Positions 24,501 through 35,633 of a stretch of 64,000 nt of DNA are shown in pieces. Positions within the stretch are counted from its first letter, which is position 1; each line of letters starts with the position of its first letter. The position numbers were made by a program, and so were the translations under genes. Source of the stretch: Colius striatus (lineage: Eukaryota > Chordata > Aves > Coliiformes > Coliidae); contig NC_084773.1 in NCBI RefSeq assembly GCF_028858725.1, positions 18,360,850 to 18,424,849 on the forward strand. The letters run 5' to 3'. The notes below the pieces were generated by a model that made no database searches, was not told the origin of the DNA, and saw only the letters and a list, made by a program, of their open reading frames with translations.

Positions 24501-27080
24501 GGAGACAGAGGAGAACAAAGAAGCGTTTGTTTCTTGATTGCTCATCTAAGAAGCAGAACTGGCTCGTGCCGTCCGTGTTTCCCGCACAGCCACGGCTGCC
24601 AGAGCAGTTACTGCTCTGCGAGGAGCACCAGCCACTGCAGGCAAGTACTGGGAGATCTGCAGTACAGCAAGACCTGGCTGTGGGAAAACGCTGTTTTCTA
24701 GCTTCAATATTGATACAATGTGAAGACCAGAGTGATGTACAGAGCGCTCTTCACTGCGCAGCCACAGCGTCTGCCCCACAAAACCCAGACCGCTGGGGGC
24801 TGAGGAAGACAGCAAATGCATGAAAAGTCATCTACCAAGCTTGTGTATTCACTTCTCTCTTTGGGGGATAAGTGAAAGCACAGGGGAAAAGAGAAAAGGT
24901 CTGCAAAACAAGGGGTCATGTGGGGAGACCTGCACACCTGGGGGGTTTTCAGGGTTTGGTTTGGGAGATTTTTGTTTCAGCTTTTCAGTCTGTGCATCAC
25001 GAGTGAAGTTTCACAGCTCTGCTCCCTTTGAAACACTGGAGACTCAGGTTTACATTTAAACAACCGACTAAATGTGGCTGCAGCAGCCCATCCAACCTGT
25101 TGCAAGGCAGAGCAACAGAGCCTGAAGGCAAACATTTACACCTGGAGGAATCCACCTTAGAACCAGGAGCCAGGCAGCCCTCACACCCCTCCCCTGCAGT
25201 GCGTCACCCAGTTTTCCAGCCAAGTTTTTGGGGGTTGTTTGGGTTGGGGTTTGTCTTGTCACACAGACAAGGAAAGACAGGCAGTAGCTCTGCAATTGTA
25301 AACACAATTTCTTCTTGATGGAGCTGCCTGAGTGAGATGGGAAGGCGTTTGCCCAGGCCAGATCCAAACACGAGCCCTGAGCTCTGCTGACTCAGCGCAG
25401 CACTGGTGCTCCTGTGGGATACAGCTGGACCAGCACAGCCATTCATCACATGTGTCGGGTCTTTTGCAGACAACTTTTTGCTTTGGCCCCTGGAAACTCC
25501 CGTTGTGACTTAAAAGCAATAAAATGCTGCAGACATAAACAGCTAATCACTGCAAGGGCTGCGTGTCTGGGGGTAAGGAGCAGGCACAGCCCTGCTGTGG
25601 GCTCCTGAAGAGCCTTCCAAGACTGCACAGTGTTGGCACCTCCTCCTTTTAATTGCCCCCAAGCTGCTGTGTGAAGGAGGCATGTTCAGATTTAAATAAA
25701 AATAGCTTAAAAAGTTAGCTGACATATGAGCCTTATGAAGGAGAGAGAGTTTTCTTCTCTCTCCTGGTTACACGAGGGGGTGCTCACTTTCAGAACACCT
25801 CCAAGTCTTAAAACTGACTTGCTTACAAACTCCCTAAGGAGCAATGAGCCTTCCCCAGCTCCTTCTGCACTCCCTACAGGTAACAAACACCAACGTGTAA
25901 GTCCAGCACATACCTGGCAGCAGCCTCAGGTGGCCTCCATCCTCCTTCCCCCATGGCAGGGCTGACTCCACAGCCCCAGCACCCAGCTCTGGGCTCACGT
26001 GGCTCAAAGGCACAGGACTTCCAGGAGACTGGTGACATGGGCAGCGGGCACACAGCGAGTACCAGCACTGCCACAGAAATCACTCACTGGCTCACTTCAA
26101 GCCTTCACCTGGTGAAGAAGTAGGTGGATGCTGATGAAGATGATGCCCAGCTCCTTCACTCCCTTCAGCTCTTGCTGCTTTGCCCCAGCACCTTTGGCTG
26201 GTTGCAGGTCGAGGACGGAGACTGCACTTCAAGGCAAGGACTAGTCACGCAGTATGCCAAGCAAGTGCCTTTTAGGTCTGTAGAACAACCACTACCTTTC
26301 CTGCTTCTTCTTATTCTTGGCACAAAGGATTTTGAATCGTTTCCAACTGAGGTTAAAAGCATTTAAGAGTCTGTTTGCACAGTGGGCTTTTTTTAAAGCG
26401 ACTTCTAGTTGTAACACACACTTCCCTCAGCATCTACAAAAACATCCAAATGGCTTCAGGTTAGGAACTGTCCTCATATTCCTGAGTAAAAGCTCCAGAG
26501 TAAGGGGTTTTCTTCCCCATTTTGCATTTTCCTGTTGCTTGGCTTTCAAATTTCAGCTTCAAGTGTAAGTTATGCCACACATCTCCCATCCCAGGCGGAA
26601 AAACATGAAGTAGAAAGAGCACGGTAACTCACATCACCCTGGTTCCTAGGCAGAGGACCAAAACACTGCTTGCAAAATACCAGTGTTTTTATGCTGCAAA
26701 AATACAATTATGCTCTCAATTAACTTTATTAATTTTACTCGTGGGAGTTTACTAGCACAAGACAGCCAAAGGAACTCCCAAGGGCTCTCACTAAAACCCT
26801 CTGCACAAAGCCTCGCTGCCTCTGCAGCTACAGAAAGGGGGAAAACCAATTATTTCAAAGTACCAGAACCCACATTCTGCAGACACATCTGCCACAAACC
26901 TCCTGCACGTCCTTAGGCCCAGGGAATGAACTGTATTTCCTCCCTTGACTGCACTTTCCCCTGCGCACAGCCCTGTGCTTGCAGAAGTGGGGTGCTCGGG
27001 GACAACACCGACAAACTGCTTCGGCAGCAGGACTCTCCACCTTTGCTGAGCGCTGGCATCTCCCAAAGAAGAGAGCTTTC
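21501..27080. other. Intergenic flank downstream of RYBP, no gene recognised
   Basis: Mostly GC-moderate, with AT-rich islands near 23640-23760 and 26690-26750. No repeat family, RNA gene or homologous protein recognised. A G8 run occurs near 21777. An imperfect inverted motif (TGGTGA ... TCACCA around CTCGAG) lies at 23540-23562. Confidence 0.55.
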
Positions 27081-27102
27081 AGATGTCATTAAATTTTACT
27101 AT

Positions 27103-27108
27103 TTTATT
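27103..27108 (-). terminator. Second candidate distal poly(A) signal (AATAAA)
   Basis: Another AATAAA on the minus strand, 124 nt beyond the preferred one. Its downstream sequence is less clearly G/U-rich. It could be a back-up cleavage site extending the RYBP 3' UTR to about 27.08 kb, or chance in AT-rich sequence. Confidence 0.3.
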
Positions 27109-27226
27109 TGTGAAAAAACTACAAGCAGAATTCATAAATAGACATTTCTATTTAAAGCAGGAAAATGATAAAGTGGCTTCTAATAACAGTCGTGCACATG
27201 CCAGTAACAGGAATATATTAACATCT

Positions 27227-27232
27227 TTTATT
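27227..27232 (-). terminator. RYBP: Candidate distal poly(A) signal of RYBP (AATAAA)
   Basis: Canonical AATAAA on the minus strand (TTTATT on plus), about 3.7 kb after the RYBP stop codon. The sequence 20-60 nt downstream on the minus strand includes CTGTTACTGGCATGTG, which could serve as a G/U-containing downstream element. Chosen as the main 3' end because it gives a UTR length consistent with the family. This is inference without transcript data. Confidence 0.5.
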
Positions 27233-27952
27233 TGCTAGACAAAGAGCAGTGTCCAATATAAATTTCCCAAAAACATTTAAGACCTGTGAATTTCTGAACC
27301 AGTTCACAAAACCACCATTGACACTTTAGCATGAAGATTAAAACAAACCTAACAGGACTGTCAGCTCTAAAGACTTTACAGAGCGGAGAAACTTTCCAAA
27401 GCGTTATACAAGCTGTCTTTCTGGGCAAATGAAAAATATAGCTCGTATAATACATTAACATAAAAATCCACAAGATAAGATTATGTTTTGACATACTTAA
27501 ACAAGCATTCTATATTTGTCTCCAACAAACAAAGCTAAGGAAATAATGTAACCATCTTTACACAGTAAATTAAGGTTACAAGTCATACACAAGAACAGAA
27601 CTGCTTGCGCATTAAAAACTGTTCAGCTCCATTGTCATACTCTAAATGTTGGCTCTTAAAACCACTCGGTTACATACAAGCAAAGGTTATTATATAGTCA
27701 GCAATTAATAAACTTTCAATAATTTAAGTTTATGGTAGAGCTTAAAAAAGTAGACTGAGAATGATCTTGGTAAGGCAGGTGAAAACATCTCAGTGGAAAC
27801 AAAACTCACGGAAGCTGCTGCCAAATTTTCGATCCGTCCAATTTGAAACAAGCAAAGTGTTCCAATGGAAATAAATAGCCTGGCGGTGTAAAACGCTGTC
27901 CTTTTCCTTTGCACAACTACGTCACACTGAGCGAGTCAGGCAAGCTGTGTCG

Positions 27953-27982
27953 GTGTCTGTGTGTGTGTGTGTGTGTCTGTGT
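27953..27982. repeat. (GT)n microsatellite
   Basis: A pure run of nine GT units at 27959-27976, flanked by interrupted GT/CT units. In the sense of the RYBP transcript it is (AC)n within the inferred 3' UTR. Confidence 0.95.
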
Positions 27983-28765
27983 AAGAGTCACAACTTTGCA
28001 AACGTAACACTGTGCTTTACTTACCTGCTTTCTGTGCCACTGAACATCACGAATCTGGTCCTTCCCCTACGCTAGTGTTTTGCTTGGTTTGGTTTCTCCA
28101 ACAGGCTCCCCACAGACGGTGGGGCGGCCCACAGGCAGGGCATGGCACGACACGGAGGGCCTCCTGCCGCGGGCATGTCAGCTCCAGAGACGAAGCCAAC
28201 GCCATCCTTCAGACCCACCGCGCGACAGCTACGGCTGAGGCTGGGGAGGCTCAATGCTTAGCTAGCAATCCCTACCGAATGCAGAATTACAGGTCACTCC
28301 TTCCAAAGAAATCTTCCCAGTTATTTATAAGCAAACTACTTGACCGAGGAGGCACGCCCAAAGAGGAGACAGATGGTACCGACTTCACCAGTAGCCATGA
28401 GTAGCTGGTTACGGCATTAAAGCTTTTCTTACAACTGATCTACAGGTCCATTTTCACTTGGGAAAAAAAAAACCATAACCCAAACAAAACCCAAAACAAA
28501 CCCAAAAGAAGCAATTTCCTGGGACACTCAGTGCTTTTTCTTTGCACAGATTCCCAGATTCGAGGAGGAGGGCGAGCGCGGGGTTTGAGTCGAAGCACCA
28601 GAAGCGTCCCCGCTGAAGGCAGAGGGGCTGACTCGCCGGATCCCGGCCGAGATGCATGCAAAGCCTAATTCGTCATGGATCGTTTATAAAGCAGTGCAAA
28701 ATATACAAGTTCGGGGGCATCTTCAAAAAATCTCTCTTAAAAAATTATTCCAATACATCTCAGTA

Positions 28766-28779
28766 AAATAAATAAATAT
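28766..28779 (-). promoter_or_regulatory. AU-rich element in RYBP 3' UTR
   Basis: On the minus (mRNA-sense) strand this reads ATATTTATTTATTT, with overlapping ATTTA pentamers and a full TTATTTATT nonamer. Such elements bind AU-rich-element proteins that control mRNA decay. Whether it acts here depends on use of the distal poly(A) site. Confidence 0.45.
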
Positions 28780-30328
28780 GGCTGACCAGTTTACCCTCCC
28801 TGAGACCCTTAAAGGAATAGTAAAAACTGGAAAAGGAATGTCTTTGCAATATCCCACTAATGGTAAAATGTGGATTGAGAAATTCATAGTATTTAAAACT
28901 ATGTATAATAAATTGTCTTGATGCTCATAGGAAGCATCTGGTTTCCTTTGGTTCTTTAATAAATACTTTAAAAATGCTTAAAAAGGTAAAGACAGGCTAT
29001 ACTGTGAATAGAAGCAGAATTAAGTTGGGGTGCCCACGTTATTTGGAGTAAAGCCGCCGCTGCGAAGGCGCCACCGCTGCGTGTGCCTCCGAGCAGGGGC
29101 CGTGGCCCAGCCCTTACTCACGCGTTCCTGTCGCCGCTGTGAAAGGAACCTACGTCTGCTACTCAAAACCACACAGATTTTAAAAGAAATCTTAAACCAC
29201 TTGCCTCCACAAAGAGAAAAATCACTCTTGCTAAGCAAATTAATTCACAATATAACAAGCTGGCACAATTTGTCAGAATGTGGCCCTCTTTCATCATGCC
29301 CAAAAGTGATGCATTTGTTGATGTTGAACGAAGCCACAGCCTCTGCACCTGAAATTACTGCAAAGCACCCTGGGGCCACTAAAGAAAGATGAAAAGCCAA
29401 AGAGGTCTGGGGCTTTGTTTTAAAAAGTTTGCTTCACCTCTTCAGCCTAGTGTTTTAGCAGGATAATGCATGGAAGGTAAACTGTAAAGAAACACTAACA
29501 GGCCAGGAAAAGAAACGACAGTCTGAATAGCTTCAGAGCAAGAATGAAGGAGATGCTGGTCACGAGCATGAGCCACACGTGTCACTCGATTGCCAGCACA
29601 AAAGCTTCTCCCTATTTTTGCTCCCACAGCAGAAGCGTCCAAATGCTGACAAGCCCAACGTCATCACTGGACGAGACGCTGCTCAGAAACTGCTCTTGGA
29701 ATATGGATGGACTTCAAGGAGAAAAGCCACCCCAACAGCACGGCTGGGACAGAGGGGAGGGGGCTGAGAAGGAGCGACGCAGGTGCCAGCAGCTGTGAGC
29801 AGCCCCAGCATGCTCGCCCGAGCCACTACCGCGCCAGCCCTACGGCTCCCTGCCGCCTTCCCACCCGAGCACACCACTCCAGCTCCAGTTTCCTCAGTAA
29901 CTGAGGCAGGTGGACACAATTCCTTAGCTGTATGAACACCGAGAGCCTGTGGGGTCGGCTCCACCTGACAGAGTGATGCTCGTGGAACCACAACACGGCA
30001 ACTTGTGGAAACCGACACCAGGCTGGCTCTGAACGCTCACGCTCCAGCCAGGCGTGAGCTCGCACGTCATCCATCTGAGTGGCCCCAGGGGAAATACAAG
30101 CTACCTAGAGCAACCTTTTCTCATTTCAGATCCCAAGCTACAAATAAATCGAAGCTGTGTGTCCAGTACATTTTAGCCATTGCTTAGGGAAGAAATGGGG
30201 AAGGAAGAATAGAGAGAATGGGTCCCATCCAGGTTCAGACCCTCAGGAACACTTTTCACCTAAGACCAGTTCCATTTCAGTTTCAGTACTTTCACAGAAG
30301 GGGACTGTCCCAGATCTTGAACTGTTCA

Positions 30329-30352
30329 ATTTTGTTTGTTTGTTTGTTTTTT
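30329..30352. repeat. (TTTG)n simple repeat
   Basis: About five TTTG units ending in a T run. It is (CAAA)n in the RYBP mRNA sense, inside the inferred 3' UTR. Confidence 0.9.
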
Positions 30353-30406
30353 CACTTCACAGTGTTTCAAGCACCAGCGTTTCCATGTATTGGTTTCAAA
30401 TAACCC

Positions 30407-30450
30407 TTTATATATATTTATTTATATATATATTTATATATAATTTATAT
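30407..30450. repeat. TA-rich simple repeat
   Basis: An alternating TATATA/TTTA tract of about 44 bp in the inferred RYBP 3' UTR; it contains the candidate proximal poly(A) signal. Confidence 0.9.
30417..30422 (-). terminator. Candidate proximal poly(A) signal (AATAAA)
   Basis: AATAAA on the minus strand inside a TA-rich tract about 500 nt after the RYBP stop. Use of it would give a short 3' UTR that lacks the AU-rich element and the CpG patches. The region just downstream on the minus strand is (CAAA)n, not U/G-rich, which argues against efficient cleavage. Confidence 0.25.
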
Positions 30451-30917
30451 CAAAACTGATAGTACACAGTATAACTGGAAGAAGAACTGAACTTAAAAAG
30501 GATATGTTGAAAGAGGATGGAGTTTGTGAATGCAATAAATAAAGCCCCGTTCCCTCCCCACCCGCTCCCTACCCCAAAACAAAAAGTTGTAATGTTCATG
30601 GAAAATTGTGCACAGCAGATATTATAAAAAAGTAGATTCAGGAGCACATCCAATTATAAATGATTGTTAGGAAAATCATATAAAACAATGGAATACATAA
30701 AAGTGTCAAGAGTAATCGTTAGGGTGAGAAATTCCTTGGTGGCCAGATGCCCACGGCAAGCAGAAATTATCCTGGTTGCATCAGTAAGAGGTCGATGTCC
30801 AAGAAAAGTGTGTGTGTGTTCAAGCACAGAAGAGGCTCTCCAGGATTTGAACAGCGTGGGCAGGTGGAGTGTTTGAATTTCATACCCTGATTCATAGTTT
30901 CCACAACTCTGTGCAAT

Positions 30918-31170
30918 TCAGAAAGATTCGTCGTTGACTGCTGACATGTCCCCCTTTGGCGTGGAGGAACGGGACGAGCCCTTGTCTGTGCTCTCAGAGC
31001 CCGAGCTGCTCTGATTCTGTTGTTCTGAACCTGCACTGGAGGTCACTGTAGAAGATGATGTGGAAGAGGAGCGAGTCTTTTCTTTAAAGTCTGTGATAAT
31101 TACTGTGACATTTCCCACTGTGACTGCCAGCTGTTGTGCGGTACTTCTGTCCACATTTTTCAGTCTGGGT
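30918..31170 (-). CDS. RYBP: RYBP last coding exon, residues 146-228 and stop
   Basis: C-terminal coding exon of RYBP. It starts after the acceptor CTTGTAG (AG at 31172-31171) by completing Arg145 and reads [32 protein letters not shown], a Ser/Thr-rich stretch, and the end [11 protein letters not shown] followed by TGA at 30918-30920. In the known family, the first ~40 residues here form a beta-hairpin that binds the C-terminal ubiquitin-like (RAWUL) domain of RING1B, in competition with CBX proteins. This places RYBP in variant PRC1, which ubiquitinates histone H2A at Lys119. The C-terminal part is also reported to bind YY1. The Ser-rich tail ([28 protein letters not shown]) is low-complexity and probably disordered. 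The sequence appears identical to the mammalian protein as I recall it and excludes YAF2, whose tail is shorter and different. The total protein length inferred from the human frame is 228 residues. Confidence 0.98.
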
Positions 31171-34100
31171 CTACAAGAAATGAGAAAACATTTATAAAAA
31201 GGATAAAAATAAATGAGAAAGGAAAAGTTTGTTAGGAAAGGCATTCGAGAAGCAGCTTGGTGTGACTTCTCCACGTGCCTGCATGGGCAGCGGTGACTGG
31301 GCACAGGTGGTGGTAAGTGCCGCACAGTGCAGGACGGAGCTTTGACCTTCTGCTCCCTGCAACGGCCCAGGCTGCAGCGGCACGCTCAGCCTGAGGAAAG
31401 ACCTGTCCCACACAGCTCTGCAGAGGGCATCTGCTGTAGGCTTATCCCTAATCCAGCTCTGCCAGAAAGGAGGACGCTACAGCAGAGGCAAGTGGACAGG
31501 AGCCAGACAGGCCGAAGGATCTCCTCCCCATGGGGCAGATGAAAGAGTTCTCTTATCTACATTCACCATCTCATCATGTGCCCTGATGTTATGAGACAAG
31601 GCTGTGACTCTGCAATACAAAACCACATGAAAGCATTTGACCACGGCTCTTTCATTCCCATATTGGAATTCTGCAGCTGCAAACAACACAGGCACTGGGA
31701 CAACTTGGCCTCTCTTTCAGCTGCTTTGAGCTTATACAAATCAGATGCCCCATCAGCCTACGTATAAAATCGCACAAAATGTTCCCTCTGGAATTGAGAC
31801 TATCATAAATAAAACCCAGGACGTGCAGCAGGATTTCTTGCAGCTAGTACTTTTGGTTAGGGGGAGGGGAAAAAGAAAGAAAGGGAAAAAAAAATCAGAA
31901 CAACACACTGGTATTTATAGCTCAGGATTATCTCTGTAATTTGCATGCTGTGCTATCATTCAATTAGTAACGTAGCTAATAAGGGTCTAGGCTGCAAGAA
32001 GCTGACATTCAGGCACATTTCAGGGGCCAGGCCAAAGCTCTGACACAACAAACCTCGGACACTCCTCCGGCTACCAGCAAAGTCCAAGTCAGCTGCAGCG
32101 ACTGCTGCAATTTACAGCTTTTGCTCTTAATTAAGGGTCAGGCTTAAGCAGCAGAATATTCCCAACAGGGAAATTAAAAAGGAGAGTCTTTATACATCAG
32201 TGAAAAGCAGCTTGCTGAGAACTGCCTTGTTCCACAGGATGGAGGGAAGGTTAGTTTACTCTGAGATCAAGCTCCAGCTTTTAACCCAATCTGCCTTCCC
32301 TCCTCACCTCATGTGCAGCACACTGGGCTAGTGCAGTCAAAACAAAAGAACCCCAGGGAATTATGCCAGCTTTATATTTGCCATGAACACTCCATGGCTT
32401 GCAGTGGCAAGTTAACAAGGGGAAAGCCCTTTGGCAGTAGTCATCCAAGTGGTGTTCTACAACTGCACAGAATAGGAAAAAAGTACCAAGGACGGATGTA
32501 CAGCTTCAAAAATAGAACCATTGTACTTCTGCAAACTTCCTTATCAAAAATGAAGTTACTGCACCAAAAGTAGTATTATCCTATCTAACCCAGGAGGCTG
32601 CTTCAATTCCTAGCAAGTACCACAAGATAAGCACTTCTAACAGACAGCAAATAGAGTTAAAATGCTGCTGCTGCATTGGGACAAACAGTAAAACCTCCTT
32701 GACGAAGCAGCTCCTTGGGTTAGTGACCAAACCCAGAGCCTCGTGAACCCCCACAGCAGCAAGACGTGTGCCCACGCGCCGCACAGACGCACTCGCAGGG
32801 GTTGGCAAATTCTACATGTAACCACAAGCAAGATTCAATGATGACACCTTCCTTGTGGCTGACGAGAAAGTCCAGCTAGCTCAGCAAGTTTTGGGGTTTC
32901 CGTCAGCTTTCAGACAGCGTCTCAGCAGCTGTGGGCTGCCCCCAAAGCACCGGCGAAGGCAGCAGGCAGCGTTCCCGGAAGCGTAGTACACATACGTATT
33001 TTCCTCCCTAAGCACTGAGTTCCTCTAGGAAACCCAGTTCTTCCTGTAATTTGCCTGGGTCATTTGTTTTCTCTTATACTCAGAAACGGCCAAAAACTGC
33101 TGGTCCAGATACCGGAACAGACCTTACTGCCTCCACCTTTCCACCGGCTCAAACGTGCCCTCCTGCTATTGCTGGTCAAAAGCCACCACTGAGACTCATA
33201 CTTAGGAAATAACAGAAAAAAACAAAGAGAAGGGAAAAGTAGGAGTTCATATGGTCTCAGCTGCACTAAGCTCTGCCCAGAAAAGCTCCTGCTGCCAGCA
33301 CCCTTTGAGATAAGCCATGTACCAAGGGCCTGAATGAGCCTGCCCCATGCATCTTTAAATGCTATGACAAACATGGAAGGATGGGGGGAAGCAGGATGGG
33401 GGGAAGAGGGGCTGAGGGGCGGGATTTCCCCACAGTCTCATTCACAAACATATTCTTAATGTCAGTTTTAGAACTGAGCCTGCCAATCATTTCTGCAGGA
33501 TGTTTTAAGGCAGACATCCCTCCTGTGCAGAGTGATGAAGCAGAGATGGAAACATCCAGACAATCTTGTCAGCACATGTATGTAATTTTTGCTTCTTATA
33601 GAAGACAAAGGAATTGGCCCATTCACGTAATTTTGCAAAATGAAACACCTTGATGCTTCATGTTTATAGCTGAAAAGGTTTATGGCCAAATAACAAATGT
33701 GTTTCAAAACAATTGATCTGAAAGTACACAGGAAGACACACAATAAACCAAGATGGCACAGTATCCAAGGACTTCAAAGAGGATTTCTTCAAAATCCAGA
33801 GATCCATAAAAGACAGTTTACACAAGAAATAGTTAAGAAGCCTAGGCACGACAAAAAACCCCAGAGATAACTTGTAACTCTAAAAATACTTTTGACAGCA
33901 CTTCTGAGGGTAGTGAATTGTAAGAAAAGTTCCACTAAACTAAATGCTTAAAAAGACAGTAGAAGGAGATGATGTATTCCTTAGAAATATCCAGCTAGGG
34001 CTGATGCTATTAAGGATTAATTAGGAATGACAAAAGCCTGTCACAAAACATGGTCTAGAAGACTCCACAGTAGACAGAGTGACTCCTTCAAGGAGTAAAA

Positions 34101-35243
34101 ACAATTATTTGATGTAATCTATCAATTTTCTATATGCCATTAGTCAAGTACTCATTTTAAAAAGAACAGGACCAAAATAAAATATCATTGCAATAAAGCC
34201 ACACTTCTCTCCTCAGATCAAGAATGGACACTTTGATCTTTAGGGGCTGAGGAGGAGTTAACAGCAGTCCCCACAAACAGCTCAGTGTCCTAGCCCAGCA
34301 AGTCTCACAGTGCCCTCAGTGCACTCAAGTGAGTTACTGTGTAAAGGTTATTCATTCTTATTAGACATTTTCCTGCTATTATTTAAGAACTTCCAAGACC
34401 ACAGTTTTCTGCTGAGTTGTGTCTTGCCAACCTTAATGCTAAGAGCACTGTGAAGCACATTTCCCATGTGCTTTATAATTGTTTGCAGCTAATAGTACCA
34501 CACATAACACACTTCCTACAGCACCTTTTAAAAAGGGATGCAATTCCTACACAGCCCACACAGGCCAAGAGCCCAGGTGAATTCTGCCTCTTGTAGCTAT
34601 CCAATGTGAAATTCAGCATCAAAGAACAGTTTTTATATTAAAGAAACAAAGCACAAGCAAGAAAACAAGCATTGAGTATCAGTATAGGCAAGACTAGGAA
34701 TGAACCTCTCTCCATAGACAGCTGCTTGTCTGAAACTCACACAAATGTGAAACCAGCCATTCGCGCTTTCTATTGACACCAAGACTTGAGCAAATCTGTT
34801 CATGTAATCTTTTAATTCCCATATACTTGGGAACTTATCTTGACAAATACAGTGGCTGAATTACAGATAAGGAAGTAAAAGAAGTAACCTTTGTTACTGC
34901 TATCAAGTGATGATAAGAATTTGATAAAGACCACTGTGAGGGCTGGTTAATGTTTTTCCCCACTGTTTGACAGCCAAAAGCATTATTGTCCAATTGACAA
35001 GATTATTTCAGCACAACAACAAAAACTGAGGGGACAACTGAACAATATTTCCACATCTGAATCTGTCCTCAGCAGCAGACAGTTTGAGTACTCTACACAG
35101 AGAAGGCTCCCAGCTGCTGATGGCCTTGCCATGCCTATGCTGGCAGGCCCTGGGGGTTAGGCAGCACTCTGATCATCACCACCACCAGTGTCTGCAATTT
35201 AACACAGATACCTCAGATACCGAGAGCTTAACTTTGAAGTTAC
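31171..35243 (-). other. RYBP: RYBP intron before the last exon (4.07 kb)
   Basis: GT-AG intron (donor GTAACT, acceptor CTTGTAG). It is mostly AT-rich and without recognisable mobile elements. Near 33378-33423 on the plus strand it has a 14-bp direct repeat followed by a run of G-tracts able to form a quadruplex. I found no coding exon inside. Confidence 0.9.
33378..33423 (+). repeat. Direct repeat and G-rich tract (quadruplex-capable)
   Basis: AGGATGGGGGGAAG is repeated at 33378-33391 and 33393-33406. It continues into G6-AAGA-G4-CTGA-G4-C-G3 at 33398-33423, which fits the G3+N1-7 pattern for an intramolecular G-quadruplex on the plus strand, i.e. the template strand of RYBP. Confidence 0.8.
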
Positions 35244-35342
35244 CTTGAAGTGTGATTTGAGTCGCTGGTCTTTGTTGTAGTGTTGCCAGACTGTATGCTG
35301 TTCGCTTCGCTAGGAGGGTCTTTCACAATATCCGACTTTGGT
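35244..35342 (-). CDS. RYBP: RYBP coding exon, residues 113-144 (PKSDIV...NHTS)
   Basis: Penultimate coding exon of RYBP, 99 nt, encoding PKSDIVKDPPSEANSIQSGN and then TTTKTSDSNHTS, with split codons at both ends (Lys112 completed by its first base, Arg145 begun by its last two). The acceptor is CTTACAG (AG at 35344-35343) after a strong pyrimidine tract, and the donor is AAG|GTAACT (GT at 35243-35242). It is too short to stand out as an open frame by length; I found it by requiring an in-frame link between the flanking exons. The segment is Ser/Thr/Asn-rich and probably disordered, linking the basic region to the C-terminal RING1-binding part. It lies only 114 bp from the upstream exon but 4.1 kb from the downstream one. 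Differences from human as recalled are mild (DIV for DIL, SGNTTT for SANATT, SDSN for SETN). Confidence 0.95.
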
Positions 35343-35456
35343 CTGTAAGGGTTGGAGGGAAGAGGGAGAGCAGGATGTGAGTTTAACTGCACAACTCACC
35401 CGGGCACAGCGCTACTGGAATCACTCCGCGTCCCGGAGCAACTCCTTCAAACTTAC
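35343..35456 (-). other. RYBP: RYBP intron of 114 bp
   Basis: Very short GT-AG intron between the exons for residues 54-111 and 113-144. The donor is GTAAGT, and the acceptor is a C/T-rich tract ending CTTACAG. The length is near the lower limit common in vertebrates. Confidence 0.93.
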
Positions 35457-35633
35457 TTAGTCTTCTTGTTAGCGTTCTTCTTTGTAACACTTGGACTAAT
35501 TTCCTTCTCTTTGTCAGGTTTTTCTTTGTCTTGTTTTTCCACTTTCTCCTTCTTCTCCTTCTTAGGCGGTGGTGGGGTTGCATATTGCTGGGCAACTTGC
35601 TGTGCCACCAACTGAGAGTTTATTCTAGGTTTT
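35457..35633 (-). CDS. RYBP: RYBP coding exon, residues 54-111 (KPRINS...NKKT)
   Basis: Internal coding exon of RYBP, an adaptor of variant Polycomb repressive complex 1 in the nucleus. The reading begins [20 protein letters not shown] and continues into a highly charged Lys/Glu segment rich in KEK repeats, then [13 protein letters not shown]. This matches the linker that follows the zinc finger in RYBP; the paralogue YAF2 differs in this part. The acceptor (TTATAG, bases 35635-35634 as AG) follows a pyrimidine-rich tract. The donor is GTAAGT at 35456-35451, preceded by AA instead of the usual AG. The exon is 177 nt long, starts with the third base of an Arg codon (residue 53) and ends with two bases of a Lys codon (residue 112), so it is symmetric. 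Compared with the human protein as I remember it, there are only a few conservative changes (PDKEK for PEKDK, KKNAN for KKNTN). Confidence 0.97.

Larger units (their letters stand above)
27205..30917 (-). other. RYBP: RYBP 3' untranslated region (inferred extent)
   Basis: Sequence following the RYBP stop codon, with no further coding exon recognised. It is generally AT-rich and contains a (CAAA)n tract, a TA-rich tract, an AU-rich element, a (CA)n microsatellite and three CpG-dense patches, all described separately. The distal end is set by the AATAAA at 27227-27232, whose expected cleavage site is 10-25 nt further on; the sequence after it contains G/U-containing segments. A 3' UTR of about 3.7 kb is compatible with my memory that mammalian RYBP mRNA is over 4 kb long with a short coding region. 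No transcript evidence is available, so a shorter form ending near 30.4 kb or a slightly longer one ending near 27.08 kb is equally possible. Confidence 0.6.

Noticed and set aside
28012..28404. 130-codon plus-strand open frame antisense to the RYBP 3' UTR
   Set aside because: It overlaps a CpG-dense patch where stops are rare by composition and resembles no known protein.
35352..35615. Plus-strand open frame of 87 codons opposite the RYBP exon
   Set aside because: It is the antisense shadow of the Lys/Glu-rich RYBP exon and its flank; the hydrophobic appearance comes from reading AAG/GAG codons backwards.
30918..35633. Identity as YAF2, the RYBP paralogue
   Set aside because: The long Ser/Thr-rich tail and the ending [11 protein letters not shown], together with the KEK-rich middle, fit RYBP. 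YAF2 has a shorter and different C-terminus.
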